Assembly: GCF_014648055.1 (NCBI RefSeq)
Contig: NZ_BMQJ01000020.1
Coordinates: 1-64,000, forward strand
DNA length: 64,000 nucleotides
Direction: 5' to 3'
Source: Streptosporangium pseudovulgare
Lineage (GTDB): Bacteria; Actinomycetota; Actinomycetes; Streptosporangiales; Streptosporangiaceae
The translations under genes and the position numbers were made by a program. Positions 25,127-34,461 of this stretch are shown piece after piece (within the stretch, counting starts at the first letter, position 1; the number at the start of each line of letters is the position of its first letter). The notes under the pieces were generated by a model. The model had not been told where the DNA came from and made no database searches. It saw only the letters and a list, made by a program, of their open reading frames with translations.

Positions 25127-28100
25127 TCAGGAAGCGTTCACATCGAGACCGTGCAGCCGCGCCCGCAGGGCCGTCTGCTCGGGCACGTTCAGCCGTTCGA
25201 AGATCTCCAGAGCCTCGTTCCACAGCGGTTCGGCCGAATCATGGCCCTGGACGTGGAGCGTCGCGTCGCCGAGCCCTTCGAGGCAGCAGGCCCGCTCGTA
25301 GGGGTCGTCGAGGTCGCCGGCGAGCCGCAGCGCCGTACGGAGGGCATCGAGCGCCGCGCCGTAGTGGCCGGTGCCCCGATGGGCCGCGCCGACGCCTCGC
25401 AGGGCGCGCGACTCCTCGAAGGGGTCGGTGATCGCCTGCGCGATGCCGAGAGCCTTCTGGTGGTGGATGAGCCCCTCGGCGTACCGCTGGTCGCGTACGT
25501 AGGTGTAGCCGATGTTGTTCAGCACGTTCGCCGTGTTCCGGCGGTCCCCGGTGGCCTGGTAGATCTTCAGCGCCTCCCGGTAGAAGCGGAGCGCCTCGCC
25601 GTGCTCGCCGACGTGCTCGTAGGCGTTCCCGATGTTGTTGAGGACGACGCCCTCGCTCTGCGCCCATCCGATGTCCCGGATCGTGGTCAGGACGTCGTGG
25701 AACATCCGCAGGGCCCGCCGGCCGTCCCCGAGGCGTAACGCGATCTCACCGATGTTGTTCTCCACCTGCGCCTGGAGACGCCGGTCCCCGAGGCCGCGGT
25801 TGAGATCCATGACCTCTTCGAAGTCGGTGACGGCCTCCCGGTACCTGCCCGCCTGCCACAGCAGGATCCCCTTGTGCACGAGCGCCTGACACTCGCCGCG
25901 CAGGTCGCCGACGCTCCTGAATATGGTCAGGGCCTCCGTCGTGTGGGTGAGCGCCGCCTTGAAGCGTCCCGAGTACCAGCACACGCGCCCCTGCTGGTCG
26001 AGCGTCTCCGCCTCACCGAGGCGGTCGCCGATGGAGCGGTGGATCGCCAGGGCCTCCTGGCAGTAGCCGAGGGCGAGCTCGAAGTGACCGGTGTGACCGC
26101 GCAGCAGGCTGAGCTCCAGCAGCGCTTCGGCCTCGCCCGCCCGATCGCCCATGTCGCGGCAGGCGGCCAGAGCCTTCTCGTGGGTCGCCACGGCGTCGTC
26201 CCAGTGCCCGAAACGTTCGAGGAAGGCCGCGAGCGCCTGCGGGAGCCGCCGGGCATGGGGGCGCCATCGGTGGTCGGCCGCGTACTGCGCGCTCGCGACG
26301 AGGTTGACGCGTTCGGCCTTCAGCCACTCCTGCGCCTCGGCGACGGTCCGCAGCGGCGGCGGGTTCTCGGGTACGTGGACGATCTCGGTCCGGCCCCGGC
26401 GGCGGTTCGGGCTCAGGGCGCGGTCCGCCCTGTCCGCCAGGTGGAGGTAGTGGTCGAGGAGCCGGTGCACGGCCTGGCGGGCCTCGTCCTCGGACTCCTC
26501 GGAGAAGGCCCGTTCGGCGGCGAACTTCCACAGCAGGCCGTGCAGCCGCACCCTGCCGGCCACCGCCTCCTCGACCAGATGATGGTCGAGGAGGTCTTCG
26601 AGCAGGCGCTCGCCCACGGACAGGTCACAGCCGATGAGGGCGGAGGCCGAATGCACGGTGAGATCGATCCCGGGGTGCAGGCCGAGCCGGCGGAACGCCC
26701 GGCGCATCTCGTCGGTCAGCCCGCGGTAGGACAGCTCGAAGGCCGCGGCGATGTCCCGGTCTCCCGCCCTGATGTCGGACAGCCGGAGCCTCGCTCCCGA
26801 GAGCCGGGTGACGAGGTCGGCGACGCCGCGAGCCGGCCGGTGGCGGAGCTGGCTCGCCACCAGCTGGATGGCCAGGGGCAGGTGACCGCAGAGCCGTACG
26901 ACCGTTTCGACGTCATCCGGCGCCATGGGCCGGTCGTCTCCGACGACCCTGCGGAACAGGGCCGCGGCGTCCCGCGTCGGAAGGACGTCCAGGGACAGCG
27001 AGTCGACGCCTTCGAGCCCGGTCAGCCTGCGGCGGCTGCTGACCAGCACCAGGCAGCCCGGCGCGCCCGGCAGAAAGGGGCGGATCTGGTCCTGGTCCGC
27101 CGCGTCGTCCAGCACGATGATCGCTCTGCGGTCGGCCAGCTCGCTCCGCCACAGCGCCGCTCTGTCGTCGAGGGAGGCCGGTATCCGGTTGCGCGACACG
27201 CCCAGGCGCCGGAGGAGGACCGCGAGACCCTCCCGGGGGTCGAGGGGGTCCTGGTTCGGGTCGTGGGCGCGCAGCCGCAGGAAGAGCTGCCCGTCCGGAT
27301 AGCGCGGCGCCAGCCGGTGCGCGAGGCGGACGGTCAGGACGGTCTTCCCCACCCCGGGCATGCCGTCGATCACCTCGACCGGGGCCACGTCGCCGAGCGA
27401 CTCCTCGCCGAGGGCGCCGAGCAGCCGCTCCATCTCCGCGTCCCGCCCGGTGAAGTTCGAGATCCCCCGGGGCAGGTCGTTCGGAGCCGTCTGATCGACG
27501 ATCCTCTGACGGCCCGGCGGCCCCGCGATCTCCGGATCACCGCGCAGGACGCGCTGGTGCGCGTCCCGCAGGGCCGGTCCGGGCTCCATCGCCAGTTCGG
27601 TGTTCAGGCGGCGGCGAGCCTGATGGTACGTCTCCAGGGCGTCCGCCTGGCGGCCGCAACGATAGAGGGCCACCATCAGGTACCTGATGAACTCCTCGTC
27701 GAGGGGATGCTGCGCGACGAGCCCGTACAGTTCCGCGACGAGGTCCGCGTGCTGTCCCAGATCGAGTTGCACGGCGACGCGTCTCTGCGTCGCCGTCCGG
27801 CGCTCGCTCTCCAGGGCGGTGCGGATCTCTCTCGCCCAGTCGCTGTCCATTCCGGCCAGTGCTTCGCCACGCCAGAGCGCGTCGGCTTCGCGGAGCAGCC
27901 GCAGGGCGTGCTCCGGGTCGCCGCTCTCGGCGATGGCCTGTGCCTGGTCGCACAGCCGCCGGAACCGGTGCAGGTCGACGCGGTCGGGATCGACTTCCAG
28001 GGTGTAGGCTCCCGAGCCCGAGAACAACCGGGCCGTCCCGTCCCTGAGCGCGGCCAGCCGGCCGCGGAGCCGCGCGATGTAGGCGTAGAGGCTGTCACGG

Positions 28101-28273
28101 GGTTTGGGCGGCGGGTTCGCCCCCCAGAGCCGGTCGATCAGGGCTTCGGCCGGCAGCGGGCGTCCCGCCGTCAACAACAGCATCGCCAGCACCTGGCGTT
28201 CCTTGGCCGAGCCAAGCCCGAGGTGCAGGCCGTCGGCCGACAGCTCCACAGGACCGAGAATACGGAACTCCAC
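25127..28273 (-). CDS. SARP-STAND-TPR transcriptional regulator (AfsR-like)
   Basis: A 1048-residue regulator with the AfsR/DnrI layout. An OmpR-type winged helix (about residues 1-95, including SAKERQVLAMLLL and the SLYAYIARLRGRL recognition region) and a BTAD helical domain (about 100-245, ending ALRDAHQRVLRG) come first. An NB-ARC/STAND ATPase (about 280-570; P-loop GMPGVGKTV, Walker B AIIVLDDA) follows, then tetratricopeptide repeats (about 680-1040). Such proteins activate antibiotic or developmental genes by binding direct heptamer repeats; the STAND module switches with nucleotide and the TPRs bind a ligand. The GTG at 28273 has GGAAGGG upstream. Two tiny peptide genes flank it on the same strand. 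Confidence 0.9.
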   Translation of the reverse strand: MEFRILGPVELSADGLHLGLGSAKERQVLAMLLLTAGRPLPAEALIDRLWGANPPPKPRDSLYAYIARLRGRLAALRDGTARLFSGSGAYTLEVDPDRVDLHRFRRLCDQAQAIAESGDPEHALRLLREADALWRGEALAGMDSDWAREIRTALESERRTATQRRVAVQLDLGQHADLVAELYGLVAQHPLDEEFIRYLMVALYRCGRQADALETYHQARRRLNTELAMEPGPALRDAHQRVLRGDPEIAGPPGRQRIVDQTAPNDLPRGISNFTGRDAEMERLLGALGEESLGDVAPVEVIDGMPGVGKTVLTVRLAHRLAPRYPDGQLFLRLRAHDPNQDPLDPREGLAVLLRRLGVSRNRIPASLDDRAALWRSELADRRAIIVLDDAADQDQIRPFLPGAPGCLVLVSSRRRLTGLEGVDSLSLDVLPTRDAAALFRRVVGDDRPMAPDDVETVVRLCGHLPLAIQLVASQLRHRPARGVADLVTRLSGARLRLSDIRAGDRDIAAAFELSYRGLTDEMRRAFRRLGLHPGIDLTVHSASALIGCDLSVGERLLEDLLDHHLVEEAVAGRVRLHGLLWKFAAERAFSEESEDEARQAVHRLLDHYLHLADRADRALSPNRRRGRTEIVHVPENPPPLRTVAEAQEWLKAERVNLVASAQYAADHRWRPHARRLPQALAAFLERFGHWDDAVATHEKALAACRDMGDRAGEAEALLELSLLRGHTGHFELALGYCQEALAIHRSIGDRLGEAETLDQQGRVCWYSGRFKAALTHTTEALTIFRSVGDLRGECQALVHKGILLWQAGRYREAVTDFEEVMDLNRGLGDRRLQAQVENNIGEIALRLGDGRRALRMFHDVLTTIRDIGWAQSEGVVLNNIGNAYEHVGEHGEALRFYREALKIYQATGDRRNTANVLNNIGYTYVRDQRYAEGLIHHQKALGIAQAITDPFEESRALRGVGAAHRGTGHYGAALDALRTALRLAGDLDDPYERACCLEGLGDATLHVQGHDSAEPLWNEALEIFERLNVPEQTALRARLHGLDVNAS

Positions 28274-28507
28274 CCCGAGCCCTTCCGGGTTGGGTTTTTT
28301 CTTCAATATCGAATTATTTCACTCGGAGCTCCGGAAATCCAGGAGGAAGAAAAGTGGTCCTGTGGCCATCGGGACCGGAAGGGACGGAAACAGGTGGCCG
28401 TATGGACCGGAAACGGGCTCGCCGAAAACCGTCGGCACCGGAAAGGGCCTGTCGAAATCCCACCGGCACCGGAGCGAGCCCGCCGGAACCCGCCGGTCTC
28501 GCGGCGA

Positions 28508-28600
28508 TCAGGCCGCCGGAGCCTCCGGGGCGGCCTGTGTGCCGGGCATGCACGGGCCGTAGTGCCCTCTGCCGCACATCGAGCAAATGATCTTAAGCAT
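28508..28600 (-). CDS. Cys-containing 30-residue peptide gene upstream of the SARP regulator
   Basis: This frame encodes a 30-residue peptide starting MLKIICSMCGRGHYGPCMPG and ending in an Ala/Pro/Glu tail. GAGGAG lies 6 bases before the ATG. The cysteine pattern CxxC plus HxxxC could bind zinc or form a macrocycle. The gene lies 234 bases upstream of the SARP regulator start on the same strand, so it may be the first cistron of that transcript, a leader peptide or an independent small protein. It is too short to be found by size-filtered gene callers. No family is recognised. Confidence 0.5.
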   Translation of the reverse strand: MLKIICSMCGRGHYGPCMPGTQAAPEAPAA

Positions 28601-29634
28601 TGGCATCTCCTCGGGGCATGTCGAATCAGCCGCGGCGCTCCTGGGGACACGTCCTCGTCCCGGGAGTCCGCCGCGTCAGCCTTGCCGGACGGCCGTCGGA
28701 ATCTCGTGCTCGACGGCTTCTCCCGCTCTCTCCGCGCCCTGTGTGCCGCCGGTCGCGCTCCCGGATGCCGACGGCGCTCCACGTGGAGCGGGACCGCACC
28801 GCCGGGAGCGGCCGGTGCCGTGGGTCCGCCGTACGGCTTCGGTGGCGAGCTTGAGACCTCGGAGAGACGTTCTCTCTAGTACCTCAAGCCCCAGTACACC
28901 AGAACGACCTCACCCGTGACTCACGTTTTCCTAACCTTTGCGGATATGCCAGTAAATATCTTATATGTTCTATATTTGATATAATATGGATGATTGTCGG
29001 GATTGGTGATGCATGAAGATCACCAAAATCGAGAGAGGTGCGGCGGGGCCGTGATTTCGGTCCGGAGATAAGTTCGAGGCCGCACCAGGTCAGACGGTGG
29101 ATCGCCATTTCGGTCCTGAGAATATGCGCGGGTTCGCGCCGGGCCGCGCTGGACCGGGCCGGGCCGGACGGGGCCGAACTGGGCCGGACTGGGCCGGGCG
29201 GCGGGTCGCCGTCTGCCGGATCCTCTGTGGGCCGGGCGCGCCGAACGCGGGCCGGGCTCAGGCCGGGCGCGGGCCGAATGCGGGCCGGGCGCACCGAATC
29301 GCCCCGTGGTCGCGGCCTCCCGGACGGATCACCGAACCCGGCGCGTGGATCCCGTCGCCATCGGCATCGCCATCGGCATCGCCATCGGCATCGGCATCGG
29401 CATCGGCATCGGCATCGGCATCGGCCGCCATGGCCGCCGGAGGTAGCCTGACTCCGGGGCGTACGTCGCGTCGGTCTCGCCGTCGCCCCTACCGGCTCGG
29501 CCGTCCCCGCGCTCGGCGCGTCGCGGGGAAGCATGCGGTTCCGGCGCGTCACGTGCGACATCGGAGGTGGTCACGGTGCATCCGGTCTTGTGACAGCCCC
29601 ATCCCGGGGTGTCACGGAGCCGAAAGGTGACCGT
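28601..29634. other. Long intergenic region with AT-rich promoter zone and repeat
   Basis: About 1 kb separates the 30-residue peptide gene from the next plus-strand gene. Bases 28930-29010 are strikingly AT-rich for this genome and contain TATAAT at 28980-28985, so this is probably a promoter region. Very short frames of 13 and 20 codons begin at 29013 and 29009 but lack good ribosome-binding sites. A hexanucleotide repeat lies at about 29350-29430. Longer open frames across the GC-rich part look like compositional artefacts. Confidence 0.45.
29350..29430. repeat. Hexanucleotide tandem repeat (GGCATC-type, about 12 copies)
   Basis: About twelve consecutive hexamers of the GGCATC type, a few with C in place of the second G, form a simple sequence repeat. 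It is outside any supported gene and 3' to the AT-rich zone. On the minus strand it would read as a Pro-Met repeat, which is not protein-like. Such tracts can vary in length by slippage. Confidence 0.8.
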
Positions 29635-29937
29635 ATGAGCAAGACCGACAAGACCCGGCCCTGGTGGGTGCGGATGGCCGACGCACCGATGGTGACCTGC
29701 CTCCCCGTACACGACCACCGGTTCGGGCACTGCACGCTGCCGGACGAGATCACCGCCGACAGCGCGTCCCTGGGCCGCCGCATGACCGGTTGCCACTGGG
29801 GCGGCCCGGCCCACTACGTGTTCGGCAACCTCACCAGGGGCGGCAACCGGGAGTGGTACCACCTCCGGCGCGAGGATCGCCGCCGGAGCCGTCACCGGGC
29901 CCGCCGCGAGCTGCGCGGCTACCGCGGCGAGGACTGA
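29635..29937 (+). CDS. Hypothetical protein, conserved-looking in actinomycetes
   Basis: A 100-residue soluble protein beginning MSKTDKTRPWWVRMADAPMV. It contains several His and Cys residues (CLPVHDHRFGHC, then GCHWGG) that could bind a metal, and a C-terminal Arg-rich tail. The ATG at 29635 has GAAAGG upstream at a suitable distance. The sequence has the look of a conserved actinobacterial protein of unknown function. I do not recognise a named domain. It is monocistronic and lies between two gene-poor stretches. Confidence 0.65.
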   Translation: MSKTDKTRPWWVRMADAPMVTCLPVHDHRFGHCTLPDEITADSASLGRRMTGCHWGGPAHYVFGNLTRGGNREWYHLRREDRRRSRHRARRELRGYRGED

Positions 29938-30208
29938 GAGAAGGCCGGCTCTCGGCTCCGGCGCCACCACGGGACACGGCGGGGCCGGGTGATCACCGGG
30001 CCGGCGTCGCCGGATGAGTCTCCGGGGCGGTGACAAGGGCATGGAGCCGGGGCCCGGGCCCACGCGGCCGGGGTCCGGGGCATGAAGCCGGGATCCAGGG
30101 TCATGCGGCCGGGGTCCGGGCCGGGTGCGGTCGTCCCCGGCCCGGCCCGGACCTCCCGCGGGCGGCACTGCGAGCGCTGCGGGCGCGGCAGACGCCGCCC
30201 GGTGCGGT

Positions 30209-30805
30209 CTACTTCCCGGTGACCGCCCGGTAGACGCACACGTTCGCGCCGGCGCCGCCGGTGGTCGTGGAGACCAGCTCGAACGTGCGCAGCGCGCCGT
30301 CGTCCGGGAAGATCTTCTTGCCACCGCCGAGGAGAACCGGCATGACCACGAGCCGGAGCTCGTCGACCAGGCCCTCGCGCAGGAGGGCGCGCACGAGCGT
30401 GGGGCTGCCCATGACGACCACGTCGCCGCCCTCGGTCTCGCGCAGCTTCCGGATGTGGGCGACCGCCTCGCCGCCGGGGATGAGCGCGGTGTTGTTCCAC
30501 GTCAGGTCGTTCTCGCCCAGCGTGTCGGAGACGACGTACTTCCGGATGGAGTTCATCCGGTCGGCGAACGGGTCGCCGGCCTGTCCGGGCCACGCCGCGG
30601 CCATCGTCTGCCAGGTGCGGCGTCCGAACAGCAGCGCCTCGGCGTTGCTCAGCGCGTCGTCGAAGGAGCCGCCCACGACCTCCGGGTCGAAGAACTGGTG
30701 CGACCAGCCGCCGTGGGCGAAGCCGCCGTCGGTGTCCTCGTCGACCCCGCCCGGTGCCTGCACGACGCCGTCGAGGCTGATGAACTCGCTGACCAGGATG
30801 CGCAT
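30209..30805 (-). CDS. Dihydrofolate reductase family (RibD C-terminal-like) protein
   Basis: A 198-residue protein of the RibD_C/DHFR superfamily, predicted NADPH-binding reductase. It starts with MRILVSEFISLDGVVQAPGG and contains EALLFGRRTWQTMAAAWP and a glycine-rich GSPTLVRALLREGLVDELRLVVMPVLLGGGKKIF region, all hallmarks of the YyaP/YwjB-like branch. These are stand-alone proteins not tied to riboflavin synthesis, and the substrate is unknown. GGAGGTGC precedes the ATG. No operon partner is seen. Confidence 0.85.
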   Translation of the reverse strand: MRILVSEFISLDGVVQAPGGVDEDTDGGFAHGGWSHQFFDPEVVGGSFDDALSNAEALLFGRRTWQTMAAAWPGQAGDPFADRMNSIRKYVVSDTLGENDLTWNNTALIPGGEAVAHIRKLRETEGGDVVVMGSPTLVRALLREGLVDELRLVVMPVLLGGGKKIFPDDGALRTFELVSTTTGGAGANVCVYRAVTGK

Positions 30806-31047
30806 GGGAGGTGCTCCTTCGGGTTGTGTCGTCGGGGTGGCCGGTCCGTCCGCCGGGCGGGCGGCTCCGCGGTCGTTCCGGTCGCGAAGCCGCCTGTCCG
30901 GCGGGTCCGGCGGAACCCCGCCGGCCGGTCTCCCCGGCCGCGGCGTTCCGTGTGATCAGAGACTATGCCCCGACAACTTTTTTTGTCAAGGATGAAATGC
31001 TTGTCGGTGGTTTCGGGTGCGGGAGACGGGTTGGATAGCGTCGGGGC

Positions 31048-31905
31048 ATGCGGCTTCATGTGGGATGCGCGATGTGGACCCACGCCCCGTGGCAGGGGCG
31101 CTTCCTGCCCCACCCACTCCCGCCCGGGGAGCGCCTGCGGGCCTACGCGACCTGGTGCGACGCGGTGGAGGGCAACACGACGTTCTACGCGACCCCGGCG
31201 CGGAGCACGGTGGAGTCGTGGGCGCGGCAGACCTCGCCGGACTTCCGCTTCGTGGCCAAGCTGCCCAAGTCGATCACGCACGAGCGCCGCCTCACCGGTC
31301 CCGGCGCCGACGAGGAGCTTGGAGTGTTCCTGGAGGCGATCGAGCCGCTCGGGCCGCGGGCCGAGACCCTCTGGGTCCAGCTTCCCGGATCGTTCGCCCC
31401 GGCCGACCTCGGCGTCCTGGCGGGTTTCCTCCGCGCGCTTCCCCGCTCGCACAGGTACGCCGTCGAGGTCCGGCACCGCGCGTTCTTCGAGGACGAGCGC
31501 GCCGGGCGGCTGCTCGAAGGGGTTCTCGGCGGCGTGGGCGCCGAGTGGGTCCCGTTCGACACGACCGTCCTCTTCCGGAGCCCTCCGACCAGTGACGCCG
31601 AGCGGGAGGCGTGGACGAGGAAGCCGCGCCTGCCGCGCCGGTCGGCCGCCCTCACCGACCGCCCGATCATCCGCTACCTCGGCCGGGACTCGGCCGAGCG
31701 CACGGTCGAGGGCTGGCGGCCATGGGTCGGCACGGTCGTCGAATGGCTGCGCGAAGGCCGCTCGCCGACCGTGTTCATCCACACGCCCGACAACGCCGAC
31801 GCGCTGATGCTCGCCCGCCGTTTCCACGACGAGGTACGGGCCCACCTGCCCGAGGTCGAACCGCTCCCCGAACCCATGCCGTCGGAACCGCTGACCCTCT
31901 TCTGA
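31048..31905 (+). CDS. DUF72 domain-containing protein
   Basis: A 285-residue TIM-barrel-like protein of the DUF72 (YecE) family. It starts with MRLHVGCAMWTHAPWQGRFL and contains EGNTTFYATPARSTVESWA, FRFVAKLPKSITHE and YAVEVRHRAFFE, the typical conserved strands. The biochemical role of the family is unknown. TAGCGT at 31036-31041 lies six bases before the ATG and there is no Shine-Dalgarno sequence, so the message is probably leaderless. It is followed by a Ser/Thr kinase gene on the same strand after about 110 bases. Confidence 0.9.
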   Translation: MRLHVGCAMWTHAPWQGRFLPHPLPPGERLRAYATWCDAVEGNTTFYATPARSTVESWARQTSPDFRFVAKLPKSITHERRLTGPGADEELGVFLEAIEPLGPRAETLWVQLPGSFAPADLGVLAGFLRALPRSHRYAVEVRHRAFFEDERAGRLLEGVLGGVGAEWVPFDTTVLFRSPPTSDAEREAWTRKPRLPRRSAALTDRPIIRYLGRDSAERTVEGWRPWVGTVVEWLREGRSPTVFIHTPDNADALMLARRFHDEVRAHLPEVEPLPEPMPSEPLTLF

Positions 31906-32014
31906 CCGCCGCGCCTCCCACGCCGCCCGTGTCCGTCTCGTTCGGTGGCTTCGGCGCGGTGACAGTGGTCATTTGCCCCTTCCGCCCGCTTGCGAGGGCT
32001 CTAGGCTGTCTGCC

Positions 32015-33565
32015 GTGACGTCCGGGCGGGTTGTGATCGACAACCGTTTCGAGCTGCTGGAGCGGCTGGGAAGCGGTGGCATGGGCACGGTGTGGCGCGC
32101 CCACGACCTCGCCCTCCACCGGGAGGTCGCCCTGAAGGAGGTCCGTCCGTCGGGCGCGGCGGAGGACGATCCGGGCAGGGCGCGGATGCTGAGCGAACGG
32201 GTGATGCGTGAGGCGCGGGCGCTGGCCCGGCTCAACCACCCCAACGTGGTGACCATCCACCACATCGTGGACGCGGGCGAGACGGCGTACCCGTGGATCG
32301 TCATGGAGCTGGTGCGCGGCCGTTCGCTGCAGGACCGTCTGGCGGAGGGCCCGCTGGCGCCGGCGGAGGCGGCGCGCCTGGGGAGAGGCGTCCTGGCCGC
32401 TCTGTGGACCGCTCACGCGGCGGGCATCTGCCACCGCGACGTGAAACCGGCGAACGTCCTGCTGCGCGACGACGGCAGTCCGGTGCTCACGGACTTCGGC
32501 ATCGCGGCGCTGCACGACGCGCCCAGCCTCACGGCCAGCGGTCAGCTGGTCGGCTCACCCGAGTACATCGCGCCGGAACGGCTGCGCGGCAGGGAGGGCG
32601 ACCCCGCCTCGGACCTGTGGTCGCTGGGCATGCTGCTGTACGTGGCGGTGGAGGGGTATCACCCCATGCGCCGCGAGACCACCATGGCCACGCTCGCGGC
32701 CGTGCTGAACGGCCACGTCCCGCCTCCGCGCCGGGCCGGCCCGCTGGCGCCCGTCCTGGCGGCCCTGCTGGCGCAGGACCCCGCCGCCCGCCCGCCCGCC
32801 GCGGAACTCGACCGGATGCTGGGCTGGGCGGCCGACCCGGCCTCGAACACGCACCCCGGACTTCCGGTGTCGCGCGGCGGCCCACGTCGGCTCCGTGCCG
32901 TGACGGTCGCCGGGGCCGTCGCGCTCAGCGTGGTCCTCACCGCCGTGGTCCTCCTCAACGTTCCGGGCGGGTTCGGAGACGGGGCGGTCCCGGAGGCGTC
33001 ACAGCCCACCGGCGGCTCCGCGCGCACCCCGGTCACCGCCGACGCGAAGCGGGCCGGAAAGAGCGCCGCCCCCGAGCCGGAGGAGAGCACCGGTTCCGAG
33101 CCGGAGGAGAAAACCGGCTCCGGAACGCTGCTGGACCCGAGCCGGGTCAGGGAGGCGATCAAGGTGCTGAGGGAGGCGACGGGCGGCACCGACTTCGTGG
33201 GATTCGTCGTGTACGACGAGTACGTGGTGGCCCAGGCCCTCCTCCCCGGCGACAAGAAGCTCTACGACATGTACACCTACCGGGACGGTCAGGTGAACCG
33301 GACCAGGGGAAGCACCGTCACGCCGCTCCAGAAGCGGGTGAAGCCGGAGTCGTTCAACTGGGAGGCGCTTCCGGCGCTGCTGCGCACGGCGGACCGGAAG
33401 CTCGGCATCCCCCGTCCGACCGGCCACTACGTGATAGCGGAGGGCGGCTGGGTCTTCGCGGGGGGCCAACCGGTCCTCCTCGTCTACGTATCCGACGGCT
33501 ACGGCGCCGCCTATCTGACGGCGAGCGTGAAGGGCAGGGTGCTGCGGACGATGCCGCGGGACTGA
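32015..33565 (+). CDS. Transmembrane serine/threonine protein kinase
   Basis: A 516-residue Hanks-type kinase. The glycine loop is LGSGGMGTVWRAHD, the ATP lysine lies in VALKEVRPSG, the catalytic loop is CHRDVKPANVLL and the DFG motif is LTDFGIA. An Arg-flanked membrane helix (about residues 290-312) links the kinase to a Pro/Glu-rich stalk and an extracellular domain of about 150 residues with no PASTA repeats. The GTG at 32015 is preceded by TAGGCT at a leaderless distance. The sensor domain has no recognised family, so the signal is unknown. The gene is single and convergent with a methyltransferase gene. Confidence 0.9.
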   Translation: MTSGRVVIDNRFELLERLGSGGMGTVWRAHDLALHREVALKEVRPSGAAEDDPGRARMLSERVMREARALARLNHPNVVTIHHIVDAGETAYPWIVMELVRGRSLQDRLAEGPLAPAEAARLGRGVLAALWTAHAAGICHRDVKPANVLLRDDGSPVLTDFGIAALHDAPSLTASGQLVGSPEYIAPERLRGREGDPASDLWSLGMLLYVAVEGYHPMRRETTMATLAAVLNGHVPPPRRAGPLAPVLAALLAQDPAARPPAAELDRMLGWAADPASNTHPGLPVSRGGPRRLRAVTVAGAVALSVVLTAVVLLNVPGGFGDGAVPEASQPTGGSARTPVTADAKRAGKSAAPEPEESTGSEPEEKTGSGTLLDPSRVREAIKVLREATGGTDFVGFVVYDEYVVAQALLPGDKKLYDMYTYRDGQVNRTRGSTVTPLQKRVKPESFNWEALPALLRTADRKLGIPRPTGHYVIAEGGWVFAGGQPVLLVYVSDGYGAAYLTASVKGRVLRTMPRD

Positions 33566-33591
33566 CCGGGGGGCACCGGCCGGGGGCACGG

Positions 33592-33692
33592 CACGGGCCG
33601 GGCCCCACCGCCTGGGGTCCGGCCCGTGGAGACGTCGTCCCCGGGCTCTGTTCCGTGGACGACCGCGGCGGGCGGGATCGTCCACGGAACAG
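33592..33692. terminator. Two consecutive terminator hairpins between convergent genes
   Basis: The first hairpin pairs 33592-33607 with 33613-33628 with one wobble. The second pairs 33648-33662 with 33678-33692 perfectly over 15 bases. They lie between the kinase gene (plus) and the methyltransferase gene (minus), and probably terminate both transcripts. Confidence 0.65.
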
Positions 33693-33695
33693 CGC

Positions 33696-34352
33696 CTAGC
33701 CGAGCGCGGCCGGTTTGCGGGCCAGCACGAACGCCTGCGGGAACCCCCGCTTCTCGTCCTCGTCCGGCGAGATCACCATGCGGGCCACCTCGGTGAGCCC
33801 GGCCTCGCGGAGCAGGCGGGCGACGTGGTCGGGCGACCAGCGGTAGGCGAGCGCCACGGTGTGGTCGAACGCCTCCGGTGCCGCCGAGGGGTCCTCGTGG
33901 GCCTGGAAGGCGACCAGCAGGTGGCCGCCCGGGGCCAGCACCCGGGAGAACTCGGCGAACACCTCCGGAACCCGCTCCGGCGGGGTGTGGATGATCGAGT
34001 AGTTGGAGAGGACGCCGCCGAGCGCTTCGTCCGGCAGGTCGAGGGCGAACATCGAGCCCTCCTCGAACCGCAACTCCGGATGGGTACGGCGGGCCAGGGC
34101 GACCATCTCCGCGGACAGGTCGACGCCGAAGGCGTCCAGCCCGAGGGCGCTCAGGTGGGCCGTCACGTGGCCCGGGCCGCAGCCGAGGTCGGCGACCCGC
34201 CCACCGGTGGCCCGGACCAGCTCGGCGAACGGGGTGATCATCGCGCGGACCAGCGGTGTGCTCGCGAACTTCGGGCTGATGAGCTCGGCGTAGGTGTCGG
34301 CGACCGCGTCGTAGGCGGTACGGGTGGTGCTCAGGAAGTCCGGTTCGATCAT
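33696..34352 (-). CDS. Class I SAM-dependent methyltransferase
   Basis: A 218-residue methyltransferase. Motif I is VADLGCGPGHVTAHL at about residues 53-67, followed by the acidic DAFGVDLSAEM and the post-motif GGVLSNYSIIH. The C-terminus SPDEDEKRGFPQAFVLARKPA matches the UbiE/COQ5-like small-molecule branch. TACGAT lies eight bases upstream of the ATG and no Shine-Dalgarno sequence is present, so translation is probably leaderless. The gene stands alone and the substrate is unknown. Confidence 0.85.
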   Translation of the reverse strand: MIEPDFLSTTRTAYDAVADTYAELISPKFASTPLVRAMITPFAELVRATGGRVADLGCGPGHVTAHLSALGLDAFGVDLSAEMVALARRTHPELRFEEGSMFALDLPDEALGGVLSNYSIIHTPPERVPEVFAEFSRVLAPGGHLLVAFQAHEDPSAAPEAFDHTVALAYRWSPDHVARLLREAGLTEVARMVISPDEDEKRGFPQAFVLARKPAALG

Positions 34353-34461
34353 GGCCGGTCATCGTAACCCACCCGTCGGCGCGGGCCGGCCGTACCGGGG
34401 CCGGGGCCCGGGGCGTCCCGGATCCCGGCCCCGGTACGGCCGGTGGTCCCGCGGTTCCGCT

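Noticed and set aside
28820-28850. Additional open frames overlapping the SARP upstream region (28587-28919)
   Set aside because: They have shifted reading frames, no Shine-Dalgarno sequence and low-complexity Arg/Ser/Pro content; no protein family is recognisable.
29013-29054. 13-codon plus-strand frame MKITKIERGAAGP after the AT-rich island
   Set aside because: Only a weak ribosome-binding site and an overlapping alternative frame at 29009; not enough support to call a gene.
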